Of a stretch of DNA of 33,108 bases, positions 16,245-23,511 are shown one piece after another. The position numbers were made by a program, and so were the translations under genes. This DNA is from Colwellia sp. (GTDB taxonomy: Bacteria; Pseudomonadota; Gammaproteobacteria; Enterobacterales; Alteromonadaceae). Positions within the stretch are counted from its first letter, which is position 1, and each line of letters starts with the position of its first letter. The notes under the pieces were generated by a model. It was given only the letters and a program-made list of their open reading frames with translations. It was not told the origin of the DNA and ran no database searches. Location: positions 1 through 33,108 of the forward strand of contig NZ_JABSOV010000041.1 in the NCBI RefSeq assembly GCF_013215345.1, in the 5' to 3' direction.

Positions 16245-18554
16245 ATGTCAAAAAATAAAGTAAAGAAACGCAGCGGAGCATCAGTTAACAAAAGTTCTCT
16301 TTTCGCTCGAATCGCAATCACCTTAGGTAAATTAATGATTTCGCTCATTTTTGCCCTAGGGATTTATTCAATTTACCTTGATGCTAAGATCCGACAAACG
16401 TTTGAAGGACAGCGCTGGCATGTACCAGTGCAAGTATATGGTCAGCTGCAAACATTACAACTAGGTGAGCGTGCTAATCTAAAAGAAATAGCGGAGTCAC
16501 TGCTCCTTAATGGCTATAAAAAAGTTAGATATGTTACTCGGTCTGGGCAGTTTGCTTTATCCAAAAAGCGCTTAGCCATTTTTCAACGTCCATTTGACTT
16601 TGCCGATGGCGTAGGTCATGCGCAGCAGTTAAGTATTGAAGTTGTCAGTGATATTGTGGCTGCTTTGAGTGTCGATGAACAAGCTGTAGCGCAGCTAACC
16701 CTAGAGCCACAGTTATTGGCGCGTTTAGTGCCTGATAATAAGGAAGACCGTGTACTGGTGTCCCTTGAAGAGCTTCCTAGTCAGTTAATAGATACTTTAT
16801 TATTAATTGAAGACCGCGATTTTTATCACCATCATGGTGTTTCACCTGTAGGAATTTTTCGCGCACTAATTAATAATATTCGAGCCGGACGTACCGTACA
16901 AGGTGGCAGTACCTTAACGCAGCAGTTGGCAAAAAATATGTTTCTTAGTCGAGAGCGAACACTTTCTCGCAAGATTAAAGAAGCACTGATGGCATTAATT
17001 TTAGAATATCGGTACAGCAAAGACCAACTATTAGAAGCCTACATTAATGAAGTCTATTTGGGTCAAAACTATGCCAATGGCGTGTATGGCTTTGGCTTGG
17101 CCGCACAGTTTTATTTTGGTAAATCAATTAATCAATTAAGTAATGCTCAAATGGCTTTATTGATAGCACAAGTCAAAGGACCAAGTTACTACGACCCTTG
17201 GCGTCATCCTGAACGTGCGATTGAGCGCCGTGATCTTGTTTTAAGGTTAATGTTTGAGCAACACTTGTTATCACTGGCAGACTTTGAACAAGCTGCGGAG
17301 TCTACTTTATCTATTCGGTCACATAGGCGCTTTGCTAAAAAAAATTATCCCGCTTATTTGCAACTTGTTAATGCCGAACTTAATCGACATATTTCAAGTT
17401 TTACTCAAAAATCAGGTATTAAAGTTTTTACCGGCTTTTCGCATCGCAGTCAGCAATTATTAGAGCAAAGTGTTGCCGAGCAATTACCACGGCTAGAACG
17501 ACAATATAAACAAAGTGGTTTAGAGGTCGCTATGGTGGTCACCGATATTGCTAGTGGTGAAATTAGAGCATTGGTTGGCGGTAGGGAAAGTGGTTATGCG
17601 GGCTTTAATCGAGCAGTTAACGCTAAACGTCACATAGGCTCTTTAATTAAACCAGCGATTTATGCTGCGGCATTAGAGCGTTTTCAAGAGTATAACTTTG
17701 CTACTATCCTTGATGATAAGGCAATAACCTTAAAAAGTGGCTCAGGTAAAAAGTGGCAACCAAAGAATTATGATGGTAAATATCGTGGGCAAGTTTCATT
17801 AATTGAGGGCTTGGTCTACTCGTTGAATATACCAACGATTAACCTTGGTATGAGCTTAGGTTTAGATAATGTTGCCGATACCATTAAAGCTTTAGGCTTT
17901 CAGCATAAACTGAAAATGCGCCCGTCAGTATTATTAGGCGCAATTAACATGTCGCCCTTGGAAGTTAATCAATTATATTTAACCATTGCTGGCAAAGGTT
18001 ATGCGCAAAAGAGTCATACCATCACCAAAATACTGTCTGCTAAAAATGAGACGCTATGGCAACAGCAGCAACTAAGTGAACAGCGGTTATCTACCAATAC
18101 CGCATATTTACTCGATTATGCGCTTGCCCAAGTGACCCAAACGGGCACGGCTAAGTCACTGACTTGGCGTTTAAATAATCACATGGTCGCGGGTAAAACG
18201 GGTACCAGCAATGCCTTACGTGATAGTTGGTTTGTCGGCTATGACAATAGCCATCTAGTTACTACTTGGCTAGGAAAAGATAATAACGCACCTACAGGAT
18301 TAACAGGCAGTAGCGGTGCACTAACATTATTCGCCAACTTTATGAAAAAACAAGGTGTGGTAAATAAGGTTACAGAAAAACCTGAAGGTATAGTTATCAC
18401 TTTGTTTGAGCAACAAACAGGTAATGCCGTTACCGAGGAGTGTGCTAATACAGTGATTTATCCTGCTGTTAGAGCAGGAATAATTACTTCTAAGCAGTGT
18501 CTACAAGAGAAAGTTGATCAGCGCTCTTGGTTTGAGAAGGTCTTTGGTGAGTAG
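16245..18554 (+). CDS. mrcB: Penicillin-binding protein 1B (bifunctional PBP)
   Basis: Class A PBP that polymerises and cross-links peptidoglycan at the outer face of the inner membrane. 769 residues: short basic cytoplasmic tail, one transmembrane helix (about 21-44), UB2H domain (about 60-150, the docking site of the LpoB type of activator), glycosyltransferase with E189 in EDRDFYHHHG and GGSTLTQQLAKN (220-231), then transpeptidase with S466-x-x-K469 (SLIK), SLN (526-528) and KTGTS (651-655). It is shorter than the E. coli protein (844), mainly at the two ends. The gene follows hrpB closely and ends at a clear terminator. Confidence 0.97.
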   Translation: MSKNKVKKRSGASVNKSSLFARIAITLGKLMISLIFALGIYSIYLDAKIRQTFEGQRWHVPVQVYGQLQTLQLGERANLKEIAESLLLNGYKKVRYVTRSGQFALSKKRLAIFQRPFDFADGVGHAQQLSIEVVSDIVAALSVDEQAVAQLTLEPQLLARLVPDNKEDRVLVSLEELPSQLIDTLLLIEDRDFYHHHGVSPVGIFRALINNIRAGRTVQGGSTLTQQLAKNMFLSRERTLSRKIKEALMALILEYRYSKDQLLEAYINEVYLGQNYANGVYGFGLAAQFYFGKSINQLSNAQMALLIAQVKGPSYYDPWRHPERAIERRDLVLRLMFEQHLLSLADFEQAAESTLSIRSHRRFAKKNYPAYLQLVNAELNRHISSFTQKSGIKVFTGFSHRSQQLLEQSVAEQLPRLERQYKQSGLEVAMVVTDIASGEIRALVGGRESGYAGFNRAVNAKRHIGSLIKPAIYAAALERFQEYNFATILDDKAITLKSGSGKKWQPKNYDGKYRGQVSLIEGLVYSLNIPTINLGMSLGLDNVADTIKALGFQHKLKMRPSVLLGAINMSPLEVNQLYLTIAGKGYAQKSHTITKILSAKNETLWQQQQLSEQRLSTNTAYLLDYALAQVTQTGTAKSLTWRLNNHMVAGKTGTSNALRDSWFVGYDNSHLVTTWLGKDNNAPTGLTGSSGALTLFANFMKKQGVVNKVTEKPEGIVITLFEQQTGNAVTEECANTVIYPAVRAGIITSKQCLQEKVDQRSWFEKVFGE

Positions 18555-18576
18555 TTATGGCATTAACCGTAAATAT

Positions 18577-18606
18577 GAACGCTCAAGAATATCCTGTTGA
18601 GCGTTC
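18577..18606. terminator. Terminator shared by mrcB and the DUF3718 gene
   Basis: Perfect 10-bp stem GAACGCTCAA / TTGAGCGTTC with a 10-base loop, between the stops of two convergent genes. TTATTT follows on the + side and ATTTA on the - side, so it can serve both. Confidence 0.75.
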
Positions 18607-18622
18607 TTATTTAGCCATCATC

Positions 18623-18967
18623 TTAAAAAGTTACTTTAACTTTTGATAATGCAGCAACATCAGTAATACTCACATTACCAATACTTTGTTGTAGTCTAGC
18701 TGCGGTTTTATCTGCGCCATAACTTTCAGCAAAGCTAATGACATCTTGACCATTACAGACTAATTTTAATGCTACGGTTTTATTTTTGAGACGGTACCCT
18801 TTTGTGGTGCTATTAAGTTTTAAAATACTATTGCTCTTAGCGGCTTTACAAACATTAATTAATGCATTTTCTAAATAGGGGTCCATTGCTGCTTGGCTAG
18901 GTAAGCTGATAGCTATCAGGGGTAAAGAGGCAGCAAGAGCAACTAAAGTTTTTTTAATCGTAGTCAT
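18623..18967 (-). CDS. Small secreted DUF3718 family protein
   Basis: 114 residues with a typical signal peptide (KK, hydrophobic core 8-22, cleavage after SQA near 27). The mature 87 residues carry two cysteines, C39 (NVCKAAKSN) and C71 (LVCNGQDVISFAE), likely to form a disulfide in the periplasm. The spacing and the YGADKTAARL motif fit the DUF3718 family of Shewanella and relatives, which has no known function. GGAG lies 7 bases before the ATG at 18967. It is transcribed toward mrcB, away from the yebG promoter region. Confidence 0.75.
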   Translation of the reverse strand: MTTIKKTLVALAASLPLIAISLPSQAAMDPYLENALINVCKAAKSNSILKLNSTTKGYRLKNKTVALKLVCNGQDVISFAESYGADKTAARLQQSIGNVSITDVAALSKVKVTF

Positions 18968-19453
18968 GGTAATTCTCCAAAGTGTTTTTATAATTCGTTA
19001 GTGTTTTATGCACCTCGTTATGTAATGCACACCATAATAGTGGCCTGTTTTTAGTTAAAAGTTGTAACCATCCACCCAGAGGATGTAAGTAAAAATCAAT
19101 TGTTTAATGCTAGATTTTTGCTAAGTGATTGATTGCTTGTTTATTCAACATTTAACTTAGGATTTAGCTGAAATTAATATTTACATTTGGTGGTAATTTG
19201 ACATACGAAACTTGCTGTAGAAGTAATTAATCTTGCGGTAATTGACTAAGCCTATAAAAATTTAGTAGCCTTAGTGCTGTTTAAATAACCTTTTAACTGT
19301 TTTTACATACTGTTTTTACATACAGTTTCCGTTGGTACTGTGTTATTGTAGTTAAAATTATCGGGAAATAAGTTAATTTAATGCCTTTGGTATTAAGTTC
19401 ATAACGATGTAGCGAGCGCTAATTGAGCTCAAATGTAGGAATGGGGAAAACTA
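18968..19453. other. 486-bp intergenic region between the DUF3718 gene and yebG
   Basis: Divergent promoter region for the DUF3718 gene (-) and yebG (+). The only sharp signals I can support are the LexA box at 19308-19327 and a 13-base tandem duplication, CTGTTTTTACATA at 19297-19309 and again at 19310-19322. The rest is AT-rich with no supported gene or RNA. Confidence 0.6.
19308..19327 (+). promoter_or_regulatory. LexA operator (SOS box) of yebG
   Basis: TACTGTTTTTACATACAGTT has the complete CTG-N10-CAG core of the gammaproteobacterial LexA site, with the TA flank on the left and an AT-rich spacer. It lies 126 bases before the yebG start. yebG is a LexA-controlled gene in E. coli, so site and gene support each other. 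A second CTGTTTTTACATA copy immediately upstream supplies an extra left half without its CAG partner. Confidence 0.85.
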
Positions 19454-19831
19454 ATGGCAGTTGAAAGTCGGTTTGTAGTGATTAGAAACGGGGTAGAGGC
19501 GAAAACATTTATGGATAAGAAATCAGCAGATGAATATGACAAAATGTTGGATATGGCTGATAACTTAAGTCAAGTTTTCTCTCAATCTCCGGTAGCCTTA
19601 AGTGATAGTGCTAATGAAGAGTTAAGTATTTATTTAGCGCAACATAGAGACGATGTACTCGTGGCACTGTTGGCTAAAAAGCCGACAAAAACAACGGTTA
19701 AAAAGCCAGCTGAAAAAATAATTGCTGCACCTATAGCTGAAGTTGTTAAAAGTGAAGAGAAAAGTTCTACCGCTAAAGTAAAAAAGAGCAAAGCTAAAAC
19801 CGCGACAGCAAAATTAAGTGCAGCAAGTTAA
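19454..19831 (+). CDS. yebG: DNA damage-inducible protein YebG
   Basis: SOS-regulated protein of unknown biochemical function. The N-terminal 75 residues match E. coli YebG (MAVESRFVVIRNGVEAKTF, KKSADEYDKMLDMADNL, ELSIYLAQHRDDVLVAL). Unlike the 96-residue E. coli protein with its acidic tail, this one has 125 residues, and the final 50 are rich in Lys, Ala, Thr and Val (KKPTKTTVKKPAEK, KVKKSKAKTATAK), like a histone-H1-type tail, which suggests nucleic-acid contact (inference). A GGAATGGGGAAAAC ribosome site precedes the ATG. A LexA box lies upstream and the YgjP-like gene begins 30 bases downstream. Confidence 0.9.
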   Translation: MAVESRFVVIRNGVEAKTFMDKKSADEYDKMLDMADNLSQVFSQSPVALSDSANEELSIYLAQHRDDVLVALLAKKPTKTTVKKPAEKIIAAPIAEVVKSEEKSSTAKVKKSKAKTATAKLSAAS

Positions 19832-19861
19832 TCAATGATAAGGTGTTGTGGCTAGTTTTTT

Positions 19862-20617
19862 ATGCTTGAATATCAGCTTATCCGCAGTAAACGTAGAAAG
19901 ACACTCAGCTTACAGGTTAAGCATGGTCGAGTGACTGTACGTGCGCCTCATTATGTTAAATCAGCTTTCATAGATACTTTTATTCAAGAAAAGTCAGCTT
20001 GGTTACAAGCAAAGTTAATTGAGCAACAAAGCATTGCTAAGTTTTGTGACTTTAGCCAAGGCGCAAGTTTGCTTTTTTTAGGCGAACAAGTAAGCCTTAA
20101 TATAGGTACAGCAAAACAAGCGAGGGTTTTCTTTGCTGAGAAACTAGTAACTAATACGGATTTATCGCGTATACAACAACCTGCACCCAGACAACTTAAT
20201 GTTGTGATTAGTAATCGAGTCAGCACTAAACTAGCTAGCGATCTAGCAATAACTAAACAAGTAAAAAAACAATTAGAAGGTTATTTTAAGCAGCAAGCGG
20301 AAAAACTTATTATTGAGCGCCTTGAAGTCATAAGTGAACAAACGTCTTTAACACCCACAAAAGTAAATATTCGCCAATATCGAGCACGTTGGGGCAGTTG
20401 TAATAATCGTGGTGAAGTAAGCTTTAATTACTTTTTAATGATGACACCGTTATTTGTCATTGATTATGTTATTATTCATGAACTGTGTCATTTAGAATTC
20501 CTTAATCATTCTAAAAGTTTTTGGCAATTGGTTAAACAACACTCTCCTAATTATCAAAAAGCCAAGCAATGGCTTAGTCATCATCAATCACAATTATATT
20601 GGCTAAACCCTAGCTAA
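19862..20617 (+). CDS. YgjP-like zinc metallopeptidase (DUF45, M48-related)
   Basis: 251 residues, cytoplasmic, no signal peptide. The N-terminal part (RSKRRKTLSLQVKHGRVTVRAP) and the C-terminal catalytic half (RARWGSCNNRGEVSFNYFLMM, IIHELCHLEFLNHSKSFWQLV) are the hallmarks of the YgjP/DUF45 family. The zinc site is H-E-L-C-H plus the downstream NHS histidine. Its substrate is unknown; related SprT/Wss1-like proteases act on DNA-protein crosslinks, but that is not shown for this family. It starts 30 bases after yebG on the same strand, with no terminator between, so it may share the LexA-controlled message. Confidence 0.85.
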   Translation: MLEYQLIRSKRRKTLSLQVKHGRVTVRAPHYVKSAFIDTFIQEKSAWLQAKLIEQQSIAKFCDFSQGASLLFLGEQVSLNIGTAKQARVFFAEKLVTNTDLSRIQQPAPRQLNVVISNRVSTKLASDLAITKQVKKQLEGYFKQQAEKLIIERLEVISEQTSLTPTKVNIRQYRARWGSCNNRGEVSFNYFLMMTPLFVIDYVIIHELCHLEFLNHSKSFWQLVKQHSPNYQKAKQWLSHHQSQLYWLNPS

Positions 20618-20724
20618 AGAATACAAAACACCTCAAGTTCCATGATCTTAATCATAGATTTAGACAAAGCACCAACCATTAACTACACTTTCCCCAGTGC
20701 TCTTGAATTATAATCACTTTATTA

Positions 20725-20783
20725 ATACCAAGTCCATTAAGTTAGTTCTCACTCAGTGGGAAAAAACTTATTGGAATTGGTAT
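20725..20783. repeat. 59-bp palindromic element with ATACCAA ends
   Basis: Arms 20725-20743 (ATACCAAGTCCATTAAGTT) and 20765-20783 are inverse of each other at 17 of 19 positions, with a 21-base centre that itself contains CACT-C-AGTG. This is the smallest of the three ATACCAA-ended elements in the window. The whole unit would fold into one hairpin in RNA or single-stranded DNA. Confidence 0.6.
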
Positions 20784-20826
20784 AACTATTTCTCCTCTTT
20801 TAATTCAAGTTTGAAAAGGCATTGTG

Positions 20827-20922
20827 ATGAAAATTAATTTACATAGTATCAAAATTATTACTGTTTATAGCAGTTCAGCAATACTCTCTCTCGCTTGTGC
20901 GTCATTTTTTGTTGGCGGTTAG
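20827..20922 (+). CDS. Possible 31-residue hydrophobic peptide or gene remnant
   Basis: ATG at 20827 with a good ribosome site (AAAAGG, 7 bases upstream) reads MKINLHSIKIITVYSSSAIL, then LACASFFVGG and stop. The peptide is hydrophobic and could be a membrane-inserted small protein or a cut signal peptide. In the next frame the code continues as VSSVDYKVSKFVSEAY and stop, so a one-base shift would give a 47-residue protein. I cannot tell a real small gene from a remnant. Confidence 0.3.
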   Translation: MKINLHSIKIITVYSSSAILSLACASFFVGG

Positions 20923-21070
20923 TCTCTTCAGTTGACTATAAAGTTTCTAAATTTGTAAGCGAAGCTTATTAGCTGTTAATTTCATTGATTATTCACTTTA
21001 GTAGTCACTAAAAATCTATTATACCTTCAGGTTGAGCCGGCTAGTTTTATCTTTATTGGCTCAGTAGCAC

Positions 21071-21108
21071 AAAAAAAAGCAATTGTTGATTAACAATTGC
21101 TTTTTTTT
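21071..21108. terminator. Bidirectional rho-independent terminator
   Basis: Perfect 17-bp stem: A8-GCAATTGTT on the left, AACAATTGC-T8 on the right, with a GATT loop. It has an A-run on one side and a T-run on the other, so it can end transcripts in both directions. It lies 50 bases before the response-regulator start, so the operon promoter must be in that short interval or transcription must read through. Confidence 0.8.
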
Positions 21109-21157
21109 AGGGTAAATTATCCTTAATAAAATAATAATATTTAAGGTCCTTTCTTGT

Positions 21158-21523
21158 ATGAGTCCGTCTGTACTTATTTGTGATGATTCTAATATGGCTA
21201 GAAAGCAAGTGCTTAGAAGCCTCCCTGAGCAATGGAAAACCTCAGCTCAAATAGCAAGCAATGGCGCTGAAGCCCTAACTATTTTGCGTGATAATAGCAT
21301 TGAAGTGTTATTTCTTGATCTCACTATGCCGGGTATTGATGGTATTGGTGTATTACAAGGCATAAAAAAATTGAACCTTGACTGCAGTGTATTTGTTATT
21401 TCAGCGGATATTCAACCGGAAATGCAAGCTAAGGTGAAAGCTCTAGGGGCAAAAGAGTTTATACGTAAGCCGGTGAAACCCGATGTTTTAATCAGCCACT
21501 TACAGCAGCATGGCCTTTTATGA
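21158..21523 (+). CDS. CheY-like single-domain response regulator
   Basis: 121 residues, receiver domain only, with no output domain. The acidic pocket is D9-D10, the phospho-acceptor D54 (LFLDLTMPG), the switch serine S82 (VISAD) and the lysine K104 (IRKP), so it should be phosphorylated normally. It begins the three-gene operon and overlaps the CheC-like gene by four bases (ATGA), indicating coupled translation. It probably signals by protein contact with the downstream products. The cognate kinase is not in the window. Confidence 0.92.
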   Translation: MSPSVLICDDSNMARKQVLRSLPEQWKTSAQIASNGAEALTILRDNSIEVLFLDLTMPGIDGIGVLQGIKKLNLDCSVFVISADIQPEMQAKVKALGAKEFIRKPVKPDVLISHLQQHGLL

Positions 21524-22128
21524 GTGAATTTCACCTAACTGAAGACCAGCAAGACTGCCTGCAAGAGCTAATAAATATTGCTATGGGTCAAGCAAGTGAC
21601 CAACTTGCTCGTTATCTTGACACCTTTGTTTATTTGAAAGTACCAAGCATTGAAAGCATTGATGCAAAAGATTTATTACAAACCTTGAGTCAGCAGAAAA
21701 ATACCATGGCTGTAGTAAGCCAAGGTTTCTTTGGTTATGAAGGTATACGGGGTGAGGCGCTACTTTCTTATCAAGAAGAAGACTCAGGTCGAATTGGTGA
21801 TTTACTCGGTTATGAGCCTGATGAGTTATCACAGGATGAACAATTAATTGATATTAGCTCTATTTTAACAACCACTTTTTTGAATGTATTTGCTCGGCAA
21901 ATAGACAACCAAATGTCTTATAATGCCCCTAAATTATTGCCAAGTGTGCAAAACTGTTTGTCAGAACATTTACAGGAAATGACCTTTAATTGGGACCTAG
22001 CGTTAAAAATAAATATAAATTATCAAGTCACTGATTATTCTTTTAATTGCAATATGATCTTATTGATCCCCGAAACCGCAATAATTAATATCAAAAAGGT
22101 ACTCGACCGGATTTTAGCAGAGTTTTAA
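21520..22128 (+). CDS. CheC-like phosphatase domain protein
   Basis: 202 residues of the CheC/CheX/FliY type, which dephosphorylates CheY-like receivers. The first active-site helix carries the E-x2-N motif at E16 and N19 (LQELINIAMGQASDQLA). The second site is degenerate, with D111 and S114 at the usual positions (LIDISSILTTTFLNVF). The natural partner is the receiver encoded just upstream. Translation is coupled on both sides: ATGA overlap with the response regulator and TAATG with the cyclase. A role as adaptor rather than phosphatase cannot be excluded. Confidence 0.85.
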   Translation: MSEFHLTEDQQDCLQELINIAMGQASDQLARYLDTFVYLKVPSIESIDAKDLLQTLSQQKNTMAVVSQGFFGYEGIRGEALLSYQEEDSGRIGDLLGYEPDELSQDEQLIDISSILTTTFLNVFARQIDNQMSYNAPKLLPSVQNCLSEHLQEMTFNWDLALKININYQVTDYSFNCNMILLIPETAIINIKKVLDRILAEF

Positions 22129-23135
22129 TGTTAGATTTTAATGCGCTTATAAGCGAAAAGAGCACCAATAAACAGGCATTGTCTGGGACTGTGCTTAAAC
22201 AAATAAATACGCAAATTTCCAATCAGATAAATACTGGGGTTTTGGTATTAGATGCTGAATTTAATATTGTGCTTTGGAATCGTTTTCTGCAAGTACATAC
22301 AGATAAAGATGCCGCTAATATCATTGGTCAGTCTATATTTATTGCCTTCCCTGAATTGCCTGAACGTTGGTTAAGCCGAAAGTTAAGTGCTGTTTTACAG
22401 CTCAATACTCCAAGCTTTTGTTCTTGGCAACAAAGACATCACTTATTCGAACTACCTCACACTAGACAAATCACCACAGATAGTGAATTTATGGCACAAA
22501 ACTGTACTTTTTTGCCGATAGATACTGATTGCGAGCATAAACATATCTGCATCTTAATTGAAGATGTCACCGATGTATGTCATTACCAAGGCCAGTTACA
22601 AAAGACCTTAGCAGAGCTCGCTCAAATGAGCCGTATTGATGGCTTAACCCAAATTTATAACCGTAGGCATTGGCAAGATTCACTCGTTCAAGAATATGCA
22701 AAGTCACGCCGACATACCAAGAACCTTTCGCTGATGATGCTTGATTTAGATCACTTTAAGTTACTAAACGATAATTATGGTCATCAATGCGGTGATATGG
22801 TGTTAATTGAAATCAGTGCTTTAATTAGTTCTTTGCTGAGAGTTGAAGACATCTTTGGTCGCTATGGTGGCGAAGAGTTTGCCATTATTTTACCTGAAAC
22901 AAACTTAACTGGCGCGATGGAGCTTGCCCAGCGTATTTGCCATAGTATTGCAACAGCCCCGTTAAAGTATAATGGTCAGGTTATCAAGGTAACAGTGAGT
23001 TTGGGTGTTGCCCCGCTTAGTGAGCAGACCTCAAGTTATGAAGAGTTAATCACTCATGCGGATTTAGCTTTATATCAAGCTAAAGCACAAGGGCGAAATC
23101 AAGTCTGTAGTGCCACTAACATGGCGACTGCTTAG
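22128..23135 (+). CDS. PAS-GGDEF diguanylate cyclase
   Basis: 335 residues, soluble. Residues about 25-155 form a PAS-like sensor (TGVLVLDAEFNIVLWNRF), a short helix links it to the GGDEF domain at about 165-330 (DGLTQIYNRRHW, LMMLDLDHFKLLND, GGEEF at 247-251). The active-site motif is intact and the inhibitory I-site RxxD is present as RVED (238-241), so the enzyme should make c-di-GMP and be product-inhibited. The start overlaps the CheC-like stop (TAATG). The ligand of the PAS domain is unknown. Confidence 0.93.
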   Translation: MLDFNALISEKSTNKQALSGTVLKQINTQISNQINTGVLVLDAEFNIVLWNRFLQVHTDKDAANIIGQSIFIAFPELPERWLSRKLSAVLQLNTPSFCSWQQRHHLFELPHTRQITTDSEFMAQNCTFLPIDTDCEHKHICILIEDVTDVCHYQGQLQKTLAELAQMSRIDGLTQIYNRRHWQDSLVQEYAKSRRHTKNLSLMMLDLDHFKLLNDNYGHQCGDMVLIEISALISSLLRVEDIFGRYGGEEFAIILPETNLTGAMELAQRICHSIATAPLKYNGQVIKVTVSLGVAPLSEQTSSYEELITHADLALYQAKAQGRNQVCSATNMATA

Positions 23136-23274
23136 CATAAATATCAGAGTTAGCTTTAATTTTATGCAAAAGAACCGTTAAAAGTAAGCTTTTATGCATA
23201 AATTATAACGTTTTATTTAATATTTATTGTTATTAATGATTGACAGATATCTTTACTTAAGGCATTTTAGAGTT

Positions 23275-23352
23275 ATGAATATAAGCAACAGCCACAATAC
23301 CAATATTATTATTACCACCACCACCCTTATTAGGATGGCGGTCGCTGGCTAA
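23275..23352 (+). CDS. thrL: thr operon leader peptide
   Basis: 25-residue peptide with regulatory codons: Ile-Ile-Ile-Thr-Thr-Thr-Thr at codons 11-17, plus one more Thr and two more Ile (five each in total). It ends RMAVAG. The run sits immediately before the hairpin region that precedes thrA, which is the arrangement of the E. coli threonine attenuator. Its function is to stall the ribosome when charged tRNA-Thr or tRNA-Ile is scarce, not to make a working protein. Confidence 0.9.
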   Translation: MNISNSHNTNIIITTTTLIRMAVAG

Positions 23353-23411
23353 CGTGTAAAAAATAACAATTTTATCGAAGCCCGTGACCTGAAAAGGTTA
23401 CGGGCTTTTTT
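23317..23411 (+). promoter_or_regulatory. Threonine operon transcription attenuator
   Basis: Terminator stem 23378-23389 (AAGCCCGTGACC) with 23396-23407 (one G-U pair), loop TGAAAA, then six T ending at 23411. The antiterminator segment 23340-23350 (GGTCGCTGGCT) can pair at 10 of 11 positions with 23379-23389, the left arm of the terminator. It overlaps the thrL stop, so a ribosome finishing the leader masks it. Upstream, CCACCACCC and GGATGGCGG can pair as the 1:2 pause hairpin. Confidence 0.85.
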
Positions 23412-23511
23412 ATATTTACGATGAAGAGTTTTAACTCTAAAGTTAATTGACGGCTAATAGCCATACTGACAAAAGAGTTTCTCTTTATTGTTCTTTACCA
23501 AGGAAAAAAAC

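Larger units (their letters stand above)
20618..21157. other. 540-bp gap between the YgjP-like gene and the response regulator
   Basis: Contains, in order, a 59-bp ATACCAA hairpin element (20725-20783), a possible small open frame (20827-20922) and a strong hairpin (21071-21108). These are described separately. Nothing else is supported. Confidence 0.6.

Noticed and set aside
19386-19396. TTTGGTATTAAG before yebG as another ATACCAA element end
   Set aside because: No inverse partner is found within a few hundred bases, so it is treated as chance.
23240-23245. TTGACA box before thrL as promoter -35
   Set aside because: The matching -10 would be CATTTT and put the transcript start on the leader ATG, leaving no ribosome site. 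No better pair was clear, so no promoter is called.
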